From Ostreococcus mediterraneus (lineage: Eukaryota > Chlorophyta > Mamiellophyceae > Mamiellales > Bathycoccaceae): a stretch of DNA of 64,000 nt. The notes beneath the pieces were generated by a model. It was not told where the DNA came from, did not search any database, and saw only the letters and a program-made list of their open reading frames with translations. The first letter of the stretch is position 1. Every line of letters starts with the position of its first letter. Location: positions 1 to 64,000 of the forward strand of contig WMKK01000019.1 of NCBI GenBank assembly GCA_012295225.1, in the 5' to 3' direction. Made by a program: the position numbers and the translations under genes. This document shows positions 1 through 8,947 of the stretch, piece by piece.

Positions 1-96
1 CCCTAAACCCTAAACCCTAAACCCTAAACCCTAAACCCTAAACCCTAAACCCTAAACCCTAAACCCTAAACCCTAAACCCTAAACCCTAAACCCTA
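1..96. repeat. Telomere repeat array (CCCTAAA)n
   Basis: Thirteen perfect CCCTAAA units (1-91) followed by a partial unit CCCTA. This is the C-rich strand of the plant-type TTTAGGG telomere reading into the chromosome, so the window begins at a physical left chromosome end. The array is probably truncated by the assembly. Confidence 0.98.
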
Positions 97-1364
97 GAAA
101 CGCGATATTATTTTTAGGGCTTTTGACGCCACCAGAACCCGAAATGTATCACCGACCCTACAAAGGCACGGCTAGAAATCACCAAAGGCCGGGGGCACAA
201 CGCGGCGACACAGAGGTACCAACGCGACATATATCCGCATAGAAAGAAATTAGGGCTTTTTTACACGGAAGAGATGGAAGCGACGACGGAGATACAATGC
301 GACGTGCGCAAATGAAAACAAGTCAGATAGTATACTTTACTCATGCACAGCAAGTTTCGCCGGAATTTCTCTTCTTGTTCTCCGCCTCTTCCAGGTGATT
401 TTCGCGCGGCACAACGAAGCAGCCAGTCCTCGTGAACGCTGATGCATTCGTCAAGTCAAAAACATATTTAATGTTGTCATCAAAACCCTAAACGGGATTC
501 GCTTATGATCTTCAAAATCTAAAAAGATGTCACAATAAGTACGTGCAAACGCTTTCTTTTTGTTCCTTCCCACGCTCATTTCCTGTCAAAAGTTACGGGT
601 AGAAATTATTGAGCGCCGGGGTAACAATTGAACAACGCGCGCGGTAACAAATCGAAAATACCCTAAAATTAGGGCTTTTTTAAGCGGACGAGAACGACGA
701 CGATGGCACCAAAACGCGACGCTCGGACGGTAACGGCGACGACGGAGATACAGTGCGACGCGCGCGCATGAAAACAAGTCAGATAATAGCATTTACACAT
801 TTCCAGCGAGTTTTAGCAACTTGTCCAAGTCTTCCGAACCCCTAAAAAAGAAGCGTGTTTTTCTATTTTTAGTCAACGGGATATTTTCAGTGGGGATTGC
901 GAGTACCCCTGCGACTCCAGTGCGTTCCTGTGAACATTTGCACCACAAATTCTCCTTCCCTGTCAAAAGTTACGGGTAGAAATCATCAAAGGCCGGGGTA
1001 ACAACGCCTGCGGCAGAGGTAACAACGCGACATACCCTCAAAATTAGGGCTTTTTGTCGTGGACGGTATGGAAGCGATGACGGAGATACAATGCGACGTG
1101 CGCGCATGAAAACAAGTCAGATAATAGCCTTTACACATTCGCAGCAAGTTTCACGGTGCTTTTCGGCGATTCGCGCCCTTTTCAAAACGACATGCACGGC
1201 ATGATGCGCGACGGCTCTCTGGGCGAGGACACGCGAGGCGGGAGGGGAGGAGAACGGCGACGAGGACGACGGAGAATGCGAGTATACGCGGAGATACGAA
1301 AGCAAGGCTGACAAAGTATTGTTTCAATATCATATATGTTTCAATATTTCAATATCAAACACAT
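97..1364. repeat. Subtelomeric region with three degenerate repeat copies
   Basis: No convincing gene is seen. Three related blocks occur at about 172-360, 590-815 and 961-1155. Each carries, in order, a segment like AGAAATCACCAAAGGCCGGG (best kept in blocks 1 and 3), a stretch around ACAACGCGACATA, then AATTAGGGCTTTTTT, GGAGATACAATGCGACGTGC and GAAAACAAGTCAGATA, ending near CAGCAAGTTT. Blocks 2 and 3 are preceded by TGTCAAAAGTTACGGGTAGA. An extra TTAGGGCTTTT lies at about 114, and isolated CCCTAAA words occur near 484 and 661. The small open frames here are on mixed strands and look fortuitous. Confidence 0.75.
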
Positions 1365-3479
1365 TCATGCCGCGACGACGGTCAAGGAGCTCCCATCCGT
1401 CGTGCGTTTCGATAAACCATCGCCACAAGTGAAGCATTTATTTCCAGCATAGTCGTTCGCTTCGATGACTTCGAACGAGACGGCGCTACCCAAAGCGTCC
1501 GTTTCAGCCGTGATTTCAACAAAGGCATAGAATGCATTCGCGCTGTGAGCTTTGGCGACGCTGACGAAGGCATCGCGTCCATTCATGAGCACCTTTGGGG
1601 TGCCGACTGGCTCGGAGAACGCGACGTAAAGCACAGCAATGTCACCGTAAGCGACGGTGTTCGATTGCTCACTTCCTGACGAATACGGACGCAAAAATGC
1701 ATCCGTAACGAAAGGCGCCGCCGAATCGAATACAATGCGCGTACCGTGTGTGACTTTCGTCATCGTGATAACGTGTGAAGACGAAGACGATGGCGCGAAG
1801 TACATCGCAAACGTAATCGGCCCTTCATCCAAGTAGATTCCGCCTTCGCCCAATCGACGCGTCGCCGTAAAGTAACTCGTAGTAAACATGTCGTCCGACG
1901 AACCAACAGATGTGCGCACTCGCGTAGCCGTCACAGCCATGGTGTCTTGCACGCCAGCGAAGTCAATGTCGACGTTATCGACGGTAAAGTTCACCGTGTT
2001 GAGTACGAGCTCGATAGAAACGTAATCACCATAGGTCGCGTGCGCCTCGTACGCATTGCTTGTCAGCATTCTGCACGAATATGAAAACGATGACGATTCG
2101 GCATCGGCGACCGGAGCGACGATTGTTTCGAAATCCACATCGTCGTCTTCGTCGTCGATATCGTCGTCTTCGTCGTCGATATCGTCGTCTTCGCCCGGTG
2201 GTGTCATCGGTGTTGATGATGGAGGAGGCGGCGCGTACGCGTCAATAGGTGATGCGCTCGAATCATCGAACGATGTGGCGTCGTCGCGCACGATTGATAA
2301 TGTTGTCGCGTCAGATGAATACACCGAAAACCCGTCGTAGTCTTCGATTTCGTTCGGAACAAATAACCAAAACAAAGATCCCGAACGCGCGGCATTTCGG
2401 CCGTCTTCGCGCAAAAGTTCATAAACTCGCCGGAAAAATCGATCGCGAACATCGAGAGGACGGTGCTTGCCAAACTCTTCCAAAACGACTGGCTTCGAAC
2501 TCGATTGATCGAGATGCGCGCGTACCCATGTTTGCATGAAGCGATATTTCGATTCATCATCGCTGTCCATCCAATCATCGACCCAGCAATGGACTGTGAC
2601 GTAGTCCACATCTATCACGTCTTGAAGACGATTCATATCTACGCCTTGACGTTCCGCGCCCGAAAATGGATTGAACGCGACACCACCACTCGGCGACAGA
2701 AAAAATCCTTCCGTTCCAACGCTGACGAGATGTCGAGAGCCTTCGGTTCGCTTTATAAATGAAGAAAAATAAGAAACCCAATCGTGAAATACATTCCCTT
2801 GTGCGTCACCAGCAACGCGTGGTTCGTTGATGAGCTGATAGCTAAAGATCGCAGGATGGTCGCGGTACAAAATGTTATCGATTGTATTGCGTCTTAACAC
2901 GATTGCTTGAATGAAACGCTCAAACGATGCTCGGCAGCGGGGAGATGTGAAGAAATCTTCTCTACGATACACGTCGTACTCTCCACTTGCTCGTGCCCAC
3001 TCCACATACTGTTGAATCCCGCCGTAATCGTCCCAGTAATTCGTTAAAGTCAATATGAGTCGTATTCGTCGCTCAGCGCACAAAGCAATGAGTTCGTCCA
3101 GGGCAACAAAATTCTTCTCAATAAATTCTCCTTCGCTCGGTTGCATCGAACGACCGTCGTAGTCTTCGGCGTCGCCATCCATGAACGCCCACGTGCGGAC
3201 CACGTCGAGTTTGAGATCGCTGATCGAGTTCAGTACCGATACCACGCGCGCGCGCGACGATTCGCCTCCGGCTTGATCGTATCGCAATGAATAGACATTT
3301 GTACCGCGTGCGCGGACAATATCACCAGTTGTAGAGTCCATAAAAGTGCCCGTCGACGTGTCAACTTTGACAATTCCAAAACCAGTGATGGGGGATGACG
3401 CATGTATAGCGCGCGGCGCCCACGAAAAAAACAAGAAAAGTGCGAGAGCGCGACGCGCGCGCGCGTGCCAACGCATCAT
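1365..3479 (-). CDS. Secreted glycoside hydrolase family 5 (endo-beta-mannanase-like)
   Basis: 704 residues from the ATG at 3479; the open frame upstream starts only with TTG. An N-terminal hydrophobic run (LALFLFFSWAPRAIHA) reads as a signal peptide, so secretion or a vacuolar/surface location is likely. The GH5 barrel covers about residues 30-370 and shows both expected glutamates: the acid/base in LINEPR (near residue 219) and the nucleophile in VLEEFGKH (near 335). The RGTNVYSL and VVRTW strands also fit plant GH5_7 mannanases. After the barrel comes a proline-rich, strongly acidic linker of repeated DDDIDDE units, then about 240 residues with the look of bacterial-type Ig-like beta domains. 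The product would hydrolyse beta-mannan or a related polysaccharide. It is the first gene after the subtelomere. The family is clear; the exact substrate is inferred. Confidence 0.8.
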   Translation of the reverse strand: MMRWHARARRALALFLFFSWAPRAIHASSPITGFGIVKVDTSTGTFMDSTTGDIVRARGTNVYSLRYDQAGGESSRARVVSVLNSISDLKLDVVRTWAFMDGDAEDYDGRSMQPSEGEFIEKNFVALDELIALCAERRIRLILTLTNYWDDYGGIQQYVEWARASGEYDVYRREDFFTSPRCRASFERFIQAIVLRRNTIDNILYRDHPAIFSYQLINEPRVAGDAQGNVFHDWVSYFSSFIKRTEGSRHLVSVGTEGFFLSPSGGVAFNPFSGAERQGVDMNRLQDVIDVDYVTVHCWVDDWMDSDDESKYRFMQTWVRAHLDQSSSKPVVLEEFGKHRPLDVRDRFFRRVYELLREDGRNAARSGSLFWLFVPNEIEDYDGFSVYSSDATTLSIVRDDATSFDDSSASPIDAYAPPPPSSTPMTPPGEDDDIDDEDDDIDDEDDDVDFETIVAPVADAESSSFSYSCRMLTSNAYEAHATYGDYVSIELVLNTVNFTVDNVDIDFAGVQDTMAVTATRVRTSVGSSDDMFTTSYFTATRRLGEGGIYLDEGPITFAMYFAPSSSSSHVITMTKVTHGTRIVFDSAAPFVTDAFLRPYSSGSEQSNTVAYGDIAVLYVAFSEPVGTPKVLMNGRDAFVSVAKAHSANAFYAFVEITAETDALGSAVSFEVIEANDYAGNKCFTCGDGLSKRTTDGSSLTVVAA

Positions 3480-3784
3480 GACGAGCGACGTCGCGTCAGT
3501 CAGGCAGACGATAACACACCTGAAGTACTCTTTATGTCGTCCCTTCAATGTTGTGACTGAACGCGATGGTCAAGGCTGTGAGATGCGTCACATTGTGAGG
3601 CGCGTCGTGGCGCTGCGCGACGGCGCCGATGCGCATCACTGCGATTATACCGACATTGATAATAACAATAATAACGACAACGCACAACGCACGCACGATC
3701 ACTCACGGACATTGTGAACGGTCAAGGTGCCTCGAAAACGCCGCTGACTAGTAATACGGAATCAAAAGTACGCGTCGCGCAATC
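3480..3784. other. Intergenic region, 305 bp
   Basis: Lies between the starts of the GH5 gene and the stop of the SAE1 gene, both on the minus strand, so it holds the GH5 promoter and the SAE1 3' end. An AT-rich run of AATAAC units lies at 3655-3685. No RNA gene or further coding region is seen. Confidence 0.5.
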
Positions 3785-4852
3785 TCAAGCCGACAGGCGT
3801 TGGATCGAGCCTTGCCCGCTGACGCAATCAAACACGAAAAAGTTCGCACACGGCGCTCCTTTATGCGATACAGCCTTCAACACTTCTTGTGCTAAAATTC
3901 CACCCACGATAGCGTTGACAGCGGGGATTTCGATCTTTGCAGGTAAAAGCACGCGGAGCGCGTCGTCGGCGATGAAATTTTCAGGCTTTCCACACGCCAC
4001 CGCGCGTGCGTTTGCTTCGGCACGCAAGCGCTCAAAATCTTCATCCGACGCCGCACGCTTTTCACGTTGCTCAAATTTCCAAAGCACCGTCATCGCCGCG
4101 GGTAGTCGCGACGCCCGCTTGCCAATATCGCTCCAAGAACTTGTAACGGCTTCATCAATGGCGCAAAACGTCTCCGTCTCCTTTTGTGGCGGCGCGACCG
4201 CCTCACCATCTTTTGCCGCCGAACCACCAGTGCTAATGTACTCGAACGCGTCGCCCAAATCTACAAAGAAGGAGGATGATGTCGCACTCGCACGAGCGAC
4301 GAAAAATCCGCACTTGGCTAATCTGCATTTGGCGTTTATCAGCGCCGAGCTCGCGTAGTCGAAACCGCACGCCACCACAACGTCAAACTGCGAATAGTAC
4401 TCCACCTCCTCATCTGTCAATGGCATATTCACCTCATTCTCCGCCTCGATCGTGGCGAACGGATTCATTTCTTCTAACGTGCGCACCATGGCTTTTGCCA
4501 ACGACGTCTCCTCGCTCGCGTCGCTCGCGACGTTTAAAAAGTTCCCATCCTTCCCAAACGTGTGCGAACTGGCATTCTTCCCGTCATCCCGCACGCGCAC
4601 GCGCCCTATGCCCGCGAGCACGATGTTTTTCAACGTCTCTGCAGCTAAACCGTGCGTACCAATCGCCGCCGTCGTCGTTGCCGTCGTCGTCGTCGTCAAC
4701 TCGCGTCGTTCAGCATCGGCCGCTCCACCTGTCGCGGCCAACACCACCAAGACGTGCGCTTGTCGAAGTCGTTGTTGCGTTTCCACCCCCCACACGCGGA
4801 TTTGGCGATCATACACCTCGGCTTCGGCTTCACTCAACGCCGTCGTCGTCAT
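3785..4852 (-). CDS. SAE1: SUMO-activating enzyme E1, subunit 1 (SAE1/AOS1)
   Basis: 355 residues from the ATG at 4852 (longer frame starts with GTG). The N-terminus VYDRQIRVWG is the hallmark of the AOS1/SAE1 branch of the ThiF/UBA E1 family. SAE1 pairs with UBA2/SAE2 to adenylate SUMO in the nucleus and has no catalytic cysteine of its own. The C-terminal part keeps the family pattern NAIVGGILAQEVLKAVS. Odd feature: a Thr/Ala-rich insert of about 24 residues sits between the first beta strand (HVLVV) and the nucleotide-loop helix (GTHGLAAETLKNIVLAG), a spot that is normally tight. The insert could be a retained in-frame intron or a lineage-specific loop. Divergent from the ankyrin-malonyltransferase gene. 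Confidence 0.85.
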   Translation of the reverse strand: MTTTALSEAEAEVYDRQIRVWGVETQQRLRQAHVLVVLAATGGAADAERRELTTTTTATTTAAIGTHGLAAETLKNIVLAGIGRVRVRDDGKNASSHTFGKDGNFLNVASDASEETSLAKAMVRTLEEMNPFATIEAENEVNMPLTDEEVEYYSQFDVVVACGFDYASSALINAKCRLAKCGFFVARASATSSSFFVDLGDAFEYISTGGSAAKDGEAVAPPQKETETFCAIDEAVTSSWSDIGKRASRLPAAMTVLWKFEQREKRAASDEDFERLRAEANARAVACGKPENFIADDALRVLLPAKIEIPAVNAIVGGILAQEVLKAVSHKGAPCANFFVFDCVSGQGSIQRLSA

Positions 4853-5178
4853 CGTCGCCTCGCCGTCGTCGTTATCGTCGCACACTGACGTCAGGCGCGC
4901 GCATGAGCTATCCTATATAAACCCTAAGCTCGGTTGCTGGAGCGTTTTTGGCGTTTTTAAAACGCCCGTGCTCGCGCGTTGTGCGACGACGCCAGTGCGC
5001 GACGACGACGAGACGACGAGACGACGCTTCTGAGTGACGATGGTAAATATGTTTCGTGATATGACGGGTACGTGACGCGTGCACGCGCGCGTGAACGCGC
5101 GAAATCATACGAGAGGTGTGCTCGGGAAGCGCGCGAGACGCGCGCGCGTTCGAGGCGCGCCCGCGCGCCTCGAAGACG
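4853..5178. promoter_or_regulatory. Divergent promoter with TATA box and telo-box
   Basis: Shared upstream region of SAE1 (minus) and the ankyrin-malonyltransferase gene (plus). A TATATAA at 4914-4920 is immediately followed by AAACCCTAA (4919-4927), a perfect telo-box of the type found in plant promoters. The region also holds GCGC-rich stretches. An ATG at 5040 is followed directly by GTAAAT and could mark a short untested first exon. Confidence 0.5.
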
Positions 5179-7032
5179 ATGCAAAGAAGCGTGCCTTTGC
5201 GTCTAGCGACAAACATGGAGTACAAATACATGGATGATTGCAAAAGATCTATCGATTCGCGCATGGTGACTGACGTATACGTGCACGCGCGCGCTCAACC
5301 GCGACGAACAGCCACCGGGCGGTACCCGCCGCAACCAAAGTTCCAGCCATTCGCATTCTACTCGGCGGTGCGCCTCGGCGATCCCGAGCAATTGGAGTTG
5401 ATCATGTCTACCGATCCATATTTTTGGACGCAAGATAACGGCGCGGGTGCGCCTGTTCACTTCGCGACGACGTACAAGCAGCTCGACATGTTGCACCACA
5501 TTCTTCGCAACTGTCCCGAGAGTCTTAATCAACGCGATCCGAAAGGCTTTACTCCGTTGCATCGCGCCGCGTTTCTCGCTCAGTTTGATGGATATTTGGA
5601 GATCTTCGAATATTTACTCTCCGAAGGCGCCGATCCAAGCATCAAGACGAATGACTTCGACCCGTACTTGAATCCGGGGCCAAAGACGCCATGCGAACTC
5701 GTGGCGCAAGACGTCGAGGTGTATGAAAAGCTCTGCGAACTGGTGGAAAAGTACGCGCACGTGCCAAAGAAGCCGCAGCCGAATGAATCCATCGGGGATT
5801 GGTGGGCGCTCTACGATTACGGCTTGGACACAGTCAAGACATGGCCATACGATTTCCGGAAGGAATTTCCTGAAGACCGTCGCCGCAACAAGGCGAGTCG
5901 CGACAAGGAGGAATTCAAGGCGCGCCGTCGCATCAAGCGCGCTGAAATCGAAGCCGAAATCGAAGCCGAACTCGCGGAGCATCGTTCAATTGAGACACCG
6001 AAATTCGACACGCTTCAAGAATTCTTGCCGCCTGGAGCGTCGTCGAGTGCGCACGAGCCGCCCGTCGTCGAAAACCAGCCGTACGCCTTTCTCTTCCCGG
6101 GTCAAGGCTCTCAAGTTGTCGGCATGTTGAGTGACGACGCGCTTCTCGAACTTCCCGCCGTAGCAGAGATGTGTGAAGTGGCAAACAAAGTCTTAGGGTA
6201 CGATCTTCGTGACGTCTGCGTCAATGGCCCGAAAGAAAAGTTGGACGACACGGTGTACGCGCAGCCGGCGTTGCTGCTCGCCGGTCTCGCGGCTTTGGAA
6301 AAACTAAAAGCTCAAGATCCCAGCGTCGTGAACGCGTGCGACGCGTGTGCTGGCTTATCTCTCGGCGAATACGTCGCTCTTGTTTTCGCTGGCGTGCTGT
6401 CGTACGAAGATGCCTTCAAAGTGGTCAAGGTGCGCGCCGAAGGCATGAGCGCCGCGGCGGCGGTTGGCGCGCACGGCATGCTCTCCGTCGTGGGCTTGGA
6501 AGACAGCGTGCTCGAGAAGATTGTCGCCGAAGCCAAAACTAAAGCCGAATCCTCCTCATCTTCTACACCAATCGTGTGCGACATTACCAACTTCTTGTTC
6601 CCTCAAGGTCGCGTGGTATCTGGCGACAAGGCGGCGCTCGACATCGTGCAACAAGCCGCGCAAGCCGCGGGCGCCATCAAGGTTGCGACGCTCGCCGTCT
6701 CTGGCGCGTTCCACACGGCGCGCATGGAATCCGCATCGCAGTCGTTGCGTGAGGCGCTCGCACAAGCTACATTCAACAAGCCGCGAGTGAGCATTTACTC
6801 GAATGTCACTGGTTTGCCCATTTCGCGCGATACACCCGCGGATGACATTCGCGACCTTCTCGCCAAGCAACTCGTGTCGCCCGTGAAATGGGAACAAACG
6901 TTAAAGAACTTGCTTGCTGACGGCAAAAACAAACTCTTCGAACTCGGTCCGAACTCTCAAATNAAAAGCATGACCAAACGCATTTCTTTAGATGCGTGGA
7001 AGACGTTCAACGGCGTCGACGTCGCAAAGTAA
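5179..7032 (+). CDS. Ankyrin-repeat / malonyl-CoA:ACP transacylase fusion
   Basis: 617 residues from the ATG at 5179 (upstream frame begins with GTG). Residues about 60-220 form an ankyrin region (APVHFATTYKQLDMLHHIL, GFTPLHRAAF, LLSEGADPS). A charged helix (KARRRIKRAEIEAEIEAE) links to a complete FabD domain from about residue 300. FabD motifs seen: the GQGSQ loop near 307, nucleophile Ser in GLSLGEY near 394, and catalytic His in GAFHTARM near 511. FabD loads malonyl groups on acyl carrier protein for type II fatty-acid synthesis, normally in the plastid. No Met or transit peptide precedes the FabD part, so it is probably made only as the fusion. Residue 595 contains an N (position 6963). 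The last 82 codons and 3' flank are repeated in tandem downstream. Confidence 0.85.
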   Translation: MQRSVPLRLATNMEYKYMDDCKRSIDSRMVTDVYVHARAQPRRTATGRYPPQPKFQPFAFYSAVRLGDPEQLELIMSTDPYFWTQDNGAGAPVHFATTYKQLDMLHHILRNCPESLNQRDPKGFTPLHRAAFLAQFDGYLEIFEYLLSEGADPSIKTNDFDPYLNPGPKTPCELVAQDVEVYEKLCELVEKYAHVPKKPQPNESIGDWWALYDYGLDTVKTWPYDFRKEFPEDRRRNKASRDKEEFKARRRIKRAEIEAEIEAELAEHRSIETPKFDTLQEFLPPGASSSAHEPPVVENQPYAFLFPGQGSQVVGMLSDDALLELPAVAEMCEVANKVLGYDLRDVCVNGPKEKLDDTVYAQPALLLAGLAALEKLKAQDPSVVNACDACAGLSLGEYVALVFAGVLSYEDAFKVVKVRAEGMSAAAAVGAHGMLSVVGLEDSVLEKIVAEAKTKAESSSSSTPIVCDITNFLFPQGRVVSGDKAALDIVQQAAQAAGAIKVATLAVSGAFHTARMESASQSLREALAQATFNKPRVSIYSNVTGLPISRDTPADDIRDLLAKQLVSPVKWEQTLKNLLADGKNKLFELGPNSQXKSMTKRISLDAWKTFNGVDVAK

Positions 7033-7454
7033 AATGACGACGAATCAAGTAAAGCAACTCTCTTGCATTTTGTAATACGCACCACATGCGTCAATAAACA
7101 TCATTACACTCAATATACACGTGAGCATTTACTCGAATGTCACTGGTTTGCCCATTTCGCGCGATACACCCGCGGATGACATTCGCGACCTTCTCGCCAA
7201 GCAACTCGTGTCGCCCGTGAAATGGGAACAAACGTTAAAGAACTTGCTTGCTGACGGCAAAAACAAACTCTTCGAACTCGGTCCGAACTCTCAAATCAAA
7301 AGCATGACCAAACGCATTTCTTTAGATGCGTGGAAGACGTTCAACGGCGTCGACGTCGCAAAGTAAAATGACGACGAATCAAGTAAAGCAATTCTCTTGC
7401 ATTTTGTAATACGCACCACATGCGTCAATAAACATCATTACACTCAATATACAC
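6787..7454 (+). repeat. 334-bp tandem duplication of the fusion gene's 3' end
   Basis: Positions 6787-7120 and 7121-7454 are direct tandem copies with a period of exactly 334 bp. They differ at the N (6963, C in copy 2) and at one C/T site (7059 versus 7393). Each copy spans the last codons of the FabD domain, the stop and about 88 bp of 3' flank. Near identity implies a recent event. Confidence 0.95.
7121..7366 (+). pseudogene. Duplicated C-terminal fragment of the FabD domain
   Basis: An 81-codon open frame beginning with the duplicated GTG codon inside the second copy of the tandem duplication. It encodes the same C-terminal peptide as the gene upstream (SIYSNVTGLPISRDTPADD... to the stop) but has no ATG and none of the catalytic residues. 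It is a gene fragment produced by the duplication, not an independent gene. Confidence 0.85.
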
Positions 7455-7475
7455 ATGAAAACTAACTCGTCGTCG

Positions 7476-8378
7476 TCACAGCTTGCGCAACTCGATGACG
7501 GAGACGTCGGTGCACTGATACAATTCATCCAACTCGCTCGAGCTCACGTCTACGCGGGAAAATTTGCCGGCGATTTCATCCATAAAGATATCAAGCGCCT
7601 GACGATTGCGACCGTAGGAGAATAAAATACGCGTCCGTGCGTCACAAATGATCTCGAGCGTTTTAACCAAATCCCCCATGGCTTCCGTGTGATACACACA
7701 ATCGGACGCGACGACGACGTCAAACGCCTCCCCGTCGCTCGGCAGCGCGTTCTTCGCGTCTGTTTCCGATCCCCAAGTCATCTCAGCGCACCGCACGTTT
7801 TCAAACGCACCGACATTGGCGTTCAAAAGCTCTAAATTTCCCTCTAACTCCGTGCTCACCACGGTTTCCATCTTCAATCCCACAGCGAGCACCGCCGTCG
7901 TCAACCCGCAGCCGGCGCCCAACTCGACGGCGCTTCGCGCTTCGCGAAACTTCTCATACGTCTTTTCTATATACTTGGCCATCACGATGGCGCTATCCCA
8001 TACCGTCGACGCGAACCCCTCTGGTCCAAACTTCTTCTGTTTGAATTTCAACTCACGCGCGCATCCGTCGACATCTTTAAACGCGTGCGCGTAGTCGAGC
8101 GCAAAGCGTTCCTCATCCGTCTTCATCTCGCGCTTCCATCCCCATTGACGAATAAACATCGATGGCTTGTCGAACGCACGGTTCTTAAACTGCGCTAAAT
8201 TCTTCACCCCGAGACGTCGCTTTTTTGTCCCCGTCGTCCCCGTCGTCCCCGTCGTCGTCGCGTCGTCGTCAACGTGGTGGTGGTTGACGGCGCGGCGTGC
8301 ATCGCTCGTCTCCCGCGTCGTCGTCTCCCGCGTCGTCGTCGTCGCGTCTCGATCGTTCGCCCTACGTTTCGTCTTCAT
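7476..8378 (-). CDS. METTL21-type (Methyltransf_16) SAM-dependent methyltransferase
   Basis: 300 residues, ATG at 8378. The first ~60 residues are low-complexity Thr/Arg/Asp and Gly-Thr repeats. The Rossmann fold follows with SAM motif I AVELGAGCGLTTAVLAVG, an acidic residue in VSTELEGNLELL, and motif IV FDVVVASDCVYH, which corresponds to the DxxY-type substrate motif of the lysine-methylating family-16 enzymes (METTL21, VCP-KMT, eEF-KMT). It probably methylates a lysine on a protein such as a chaperone or elongation factor, but the substrate cannot be read from sequence. Divergent from the GSA aminomutase gene. Confidence 0.75.
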   Translation of the reverse strand: MKTKRRANDRDATTTTRETTTRETSDARRAVNHHHVDDDATTTGTTGTTGTKKRRLGVKNLAQFKNRAFDKPSMFIRQWGWKREMKTDEERFALDYAHAFKDVDGCARELKFKQKKFGPEGFASTVWDSAIVMAKYIEKTYEKFREARSAVELGAGCGLTTAVLAVGLKMETVVSTELEGNLELLNANVGAFENVRCAEMTWGSETDAKNALPSDGEAFDVVVASDCVYHTEAMGDLVKTLEIICDARTRILFSYGRNRQALDIFMDEIAGKFSRVDVSSSELDELYQCTDVSVIELRKL

Positions 8379-8947
8379 CCCGAACTATCGTCCCGCTCGT
8401 CCCGAACTATCGTCCCGAACGTCGTCGCGTGTCGCGTGTCGTTCGACGGCGCCGTCCGTCGTCGCGCCGTCGTCCGTCGTCGTCCGTCGTCCGTCGTCGC
8501 GCCGTCGCGCCGTAGTGTGATGCGATCGAGCCCTAAACACAACACACGCGTTGATGTATTGATCGACGACCACGCGCGCGCGCACACAGGGGTCATACAT
8601 ACGGTGATATACGTACCGGTACCTGGTAGGTCACACACACACATATATCCTATACACCCTGTGACGCCACATGTCCGAACACCCCACACCCACACCCGCG
8701 ATCGAGATCTCGCGCGCGATGTGGATAAGGCGCGATCGGCATATTCGGACATACGGCGTCACAGGTCGTGGTATGCGTATCGATATATATATACACACGA
8801 CATCTCTATGGCGCACGCATGGGTACACTATGGGTGTGCGTGCGCGACCACGCCCACACGGCGCGCGCGAGGGTCGAGGCGACGACGGACGACGACGGAC
8901 GACGACGGAGGACGACGGACGACGGATGGTCACACGCACCCACGACG
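8379..8947. promoter_or_regulatory. Divergent intergenic region with imperfect 21-bp inverted repeat
   Basis: 569 bp between the methyltransferase (minus) and GSA aminomutase (plus). Contents: CGTCGTCC low complexity to 8516, the word GAGCCCTAAACACA at 8528, CA dinucleotides near 8633, the palindrome ACCGGTACC near 8615, and two facing arms at 8658-8678 and 8745-8765 (19 of 21 bases pair) around a 66-bp spacer. ATATATATA lies near 8780-8795. No RNA gene was recognised. Confidence 0.5.

Noticed and set aside
586-1333. Small open frames in the subtelomere
   Set aside because: They fall in repeat copies, are short and basic, and are not kept in frame between the copies.
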